64,000 nucleotides of DNA from Gordonia zhenghanii (GTDB taxonomy: Bacteria; Actinomycetota; Actinomycetes; Mycobacteriales; Mycobacteriaceae): positions 248,001-312,000 of the forward strand of contig NZ_JAKKOQ010000006.1 of the NCBI RefSeq assembly GCF_021738965.1. The letters are read 5' to 3'. The notes beneath the pieces are model-generated. The model was not told where the DNA came from. It saw only the letters and a list, made by a program, of their open reading frames with translations, and did not search any database. Made by a program: the position numbers and the translations under genes. This document shows positions 63,855 to 64,000 of this stretch, piece by piece (the stretch's first letter is position 1; every line of letters starts with the position of its first letter).

Positions 63855-64000
63855 CGGAGTGCTCCCGTCTGGTCGGCGTGTTGGGTGAAGCGGACGATCA
63901 GCTCCTGCAATGACACCGTCGACGTCGTCAGGCGAAGCTGTTCGAGCAGGCGTGCGTCGGCGTCGTCGATGGTCCCGAGGACGGTCGACGAGGCGACCGG
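63851..64000 (-). CDS. Probable ABC transporter ATPase, C-terminal end only
   Basis: Only the last about 49 residues are in the window (ending RFTQHADQTGALR). No Walker motifs are visible; the assignment rests on a 4-bp ATGA overlap with the permease gene and on the C-terminal pattern of ABC-2 ATPases. The N-terminus lies beyond the right edge. Confidence 0.55.
   Translation of the reverse strand, partial: PVASSTVLGTIDDADARLLEQLRLTTSTVSLQELIVRFTQHADQTGALR

Overview
The window is high-GC actinobacterial DNA, most likely from a mycolate-producing member of the Mycobacteriales (Gordonia/Williamsia-like). The evidence is the mycofactocin genes, several Mycobacterium tuberculosis-like gene orders, Mce-associated proteins, a KstR-type operator, many start codons preceded by leaderless-type -10 boxes, and dispersed GGTCGAGCGGAGTC repeats. 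The genus assignment is inference. No tRNA, rRNA, CRISPR array, phage or insertion sequence was recognised.

Region 1 (1-13.5 kb) is an acyl-CoA catabolic island. A leftward operon carries two acyl-CoA dehydrogenases, an acyl-CoA synthetase, a CitE-like lyase, an aldehyde dehydrogenase and a family III CoA-transferase cut by the window edge. A second leftward unit carries a SnoaL-like protein and an SDR. A rightward operon carries a thiolase, an SDR, an enoyl-CoA hydratase and an FprB-like ferredoxin/ferredoxin reductase. Together they could activate and beta-oxidise an acid whose identity the sequence does not reveal. Region 2 (13.5-17.9 kb) is an alcohol oxidation unit: an NDMA-dependent (mycofactocin-type) alcohol dehydrogenase, an aldehyde dehydrogenase and an AcoR-like regulator. 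Next come xthA and an MFS transporter.

Region 3 (20.3-44.2 kb) starts with the str operon (rpsL, rpsG, fusA, tuf) and a mycofactocin-coupled SDR. It continues with a mixed block: hydrolase, flavodoxin, nitroreductase, MpaB-like protein, membrane protein, menC, a CYP136-like P450 with TetR and SDR, four Mce-associated proteins, a ferredoxin reductase, a frameshifted DNA alkylation repair gene, a DoxX protein and kshB. It ends with mftR and mftA-B-C-D. From memory, the order tuf, SDR, ferredoxin reductase, mftR, mftABCD matches M. tuberculosis Rv0685-Rv0694 with extra genes inserted. mftE and mftF do not follow; the cluster stops at a 21-bp perfect inverted repeat.

Region 4 (44.2-58.2 kb) has a giant indolepyruvate-type ferredoxin oxidoreductase divergent from a leucine-degradation operon (accD1, accA1, isovaleryl-CoA dehydrogenase, MaoC-like protein, CitE-like lyase, acyl-CoA ligase). 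Acetoacetyl-CoA synthetase follows and could use the acetoacetate released. Region 5 (58.3-64 kb) matches Rv0954-Rv0957: a DUF5336 membrane protein, a PerM-like protein, purN and purH. It ends with a convergent ABC permease and the C-terminal end of its ATPase.

Two themes cut across the window. Mycofactocin biosynthesis genes occur with two candidate mycofactocin-dependent dehydrogenases. A GGTCGAG repeat family (19-, 32- and 47-bp periods) touches the mftC stop, the mftC-mftD spacer, the accD1 start codon and probably the perM coding tail.
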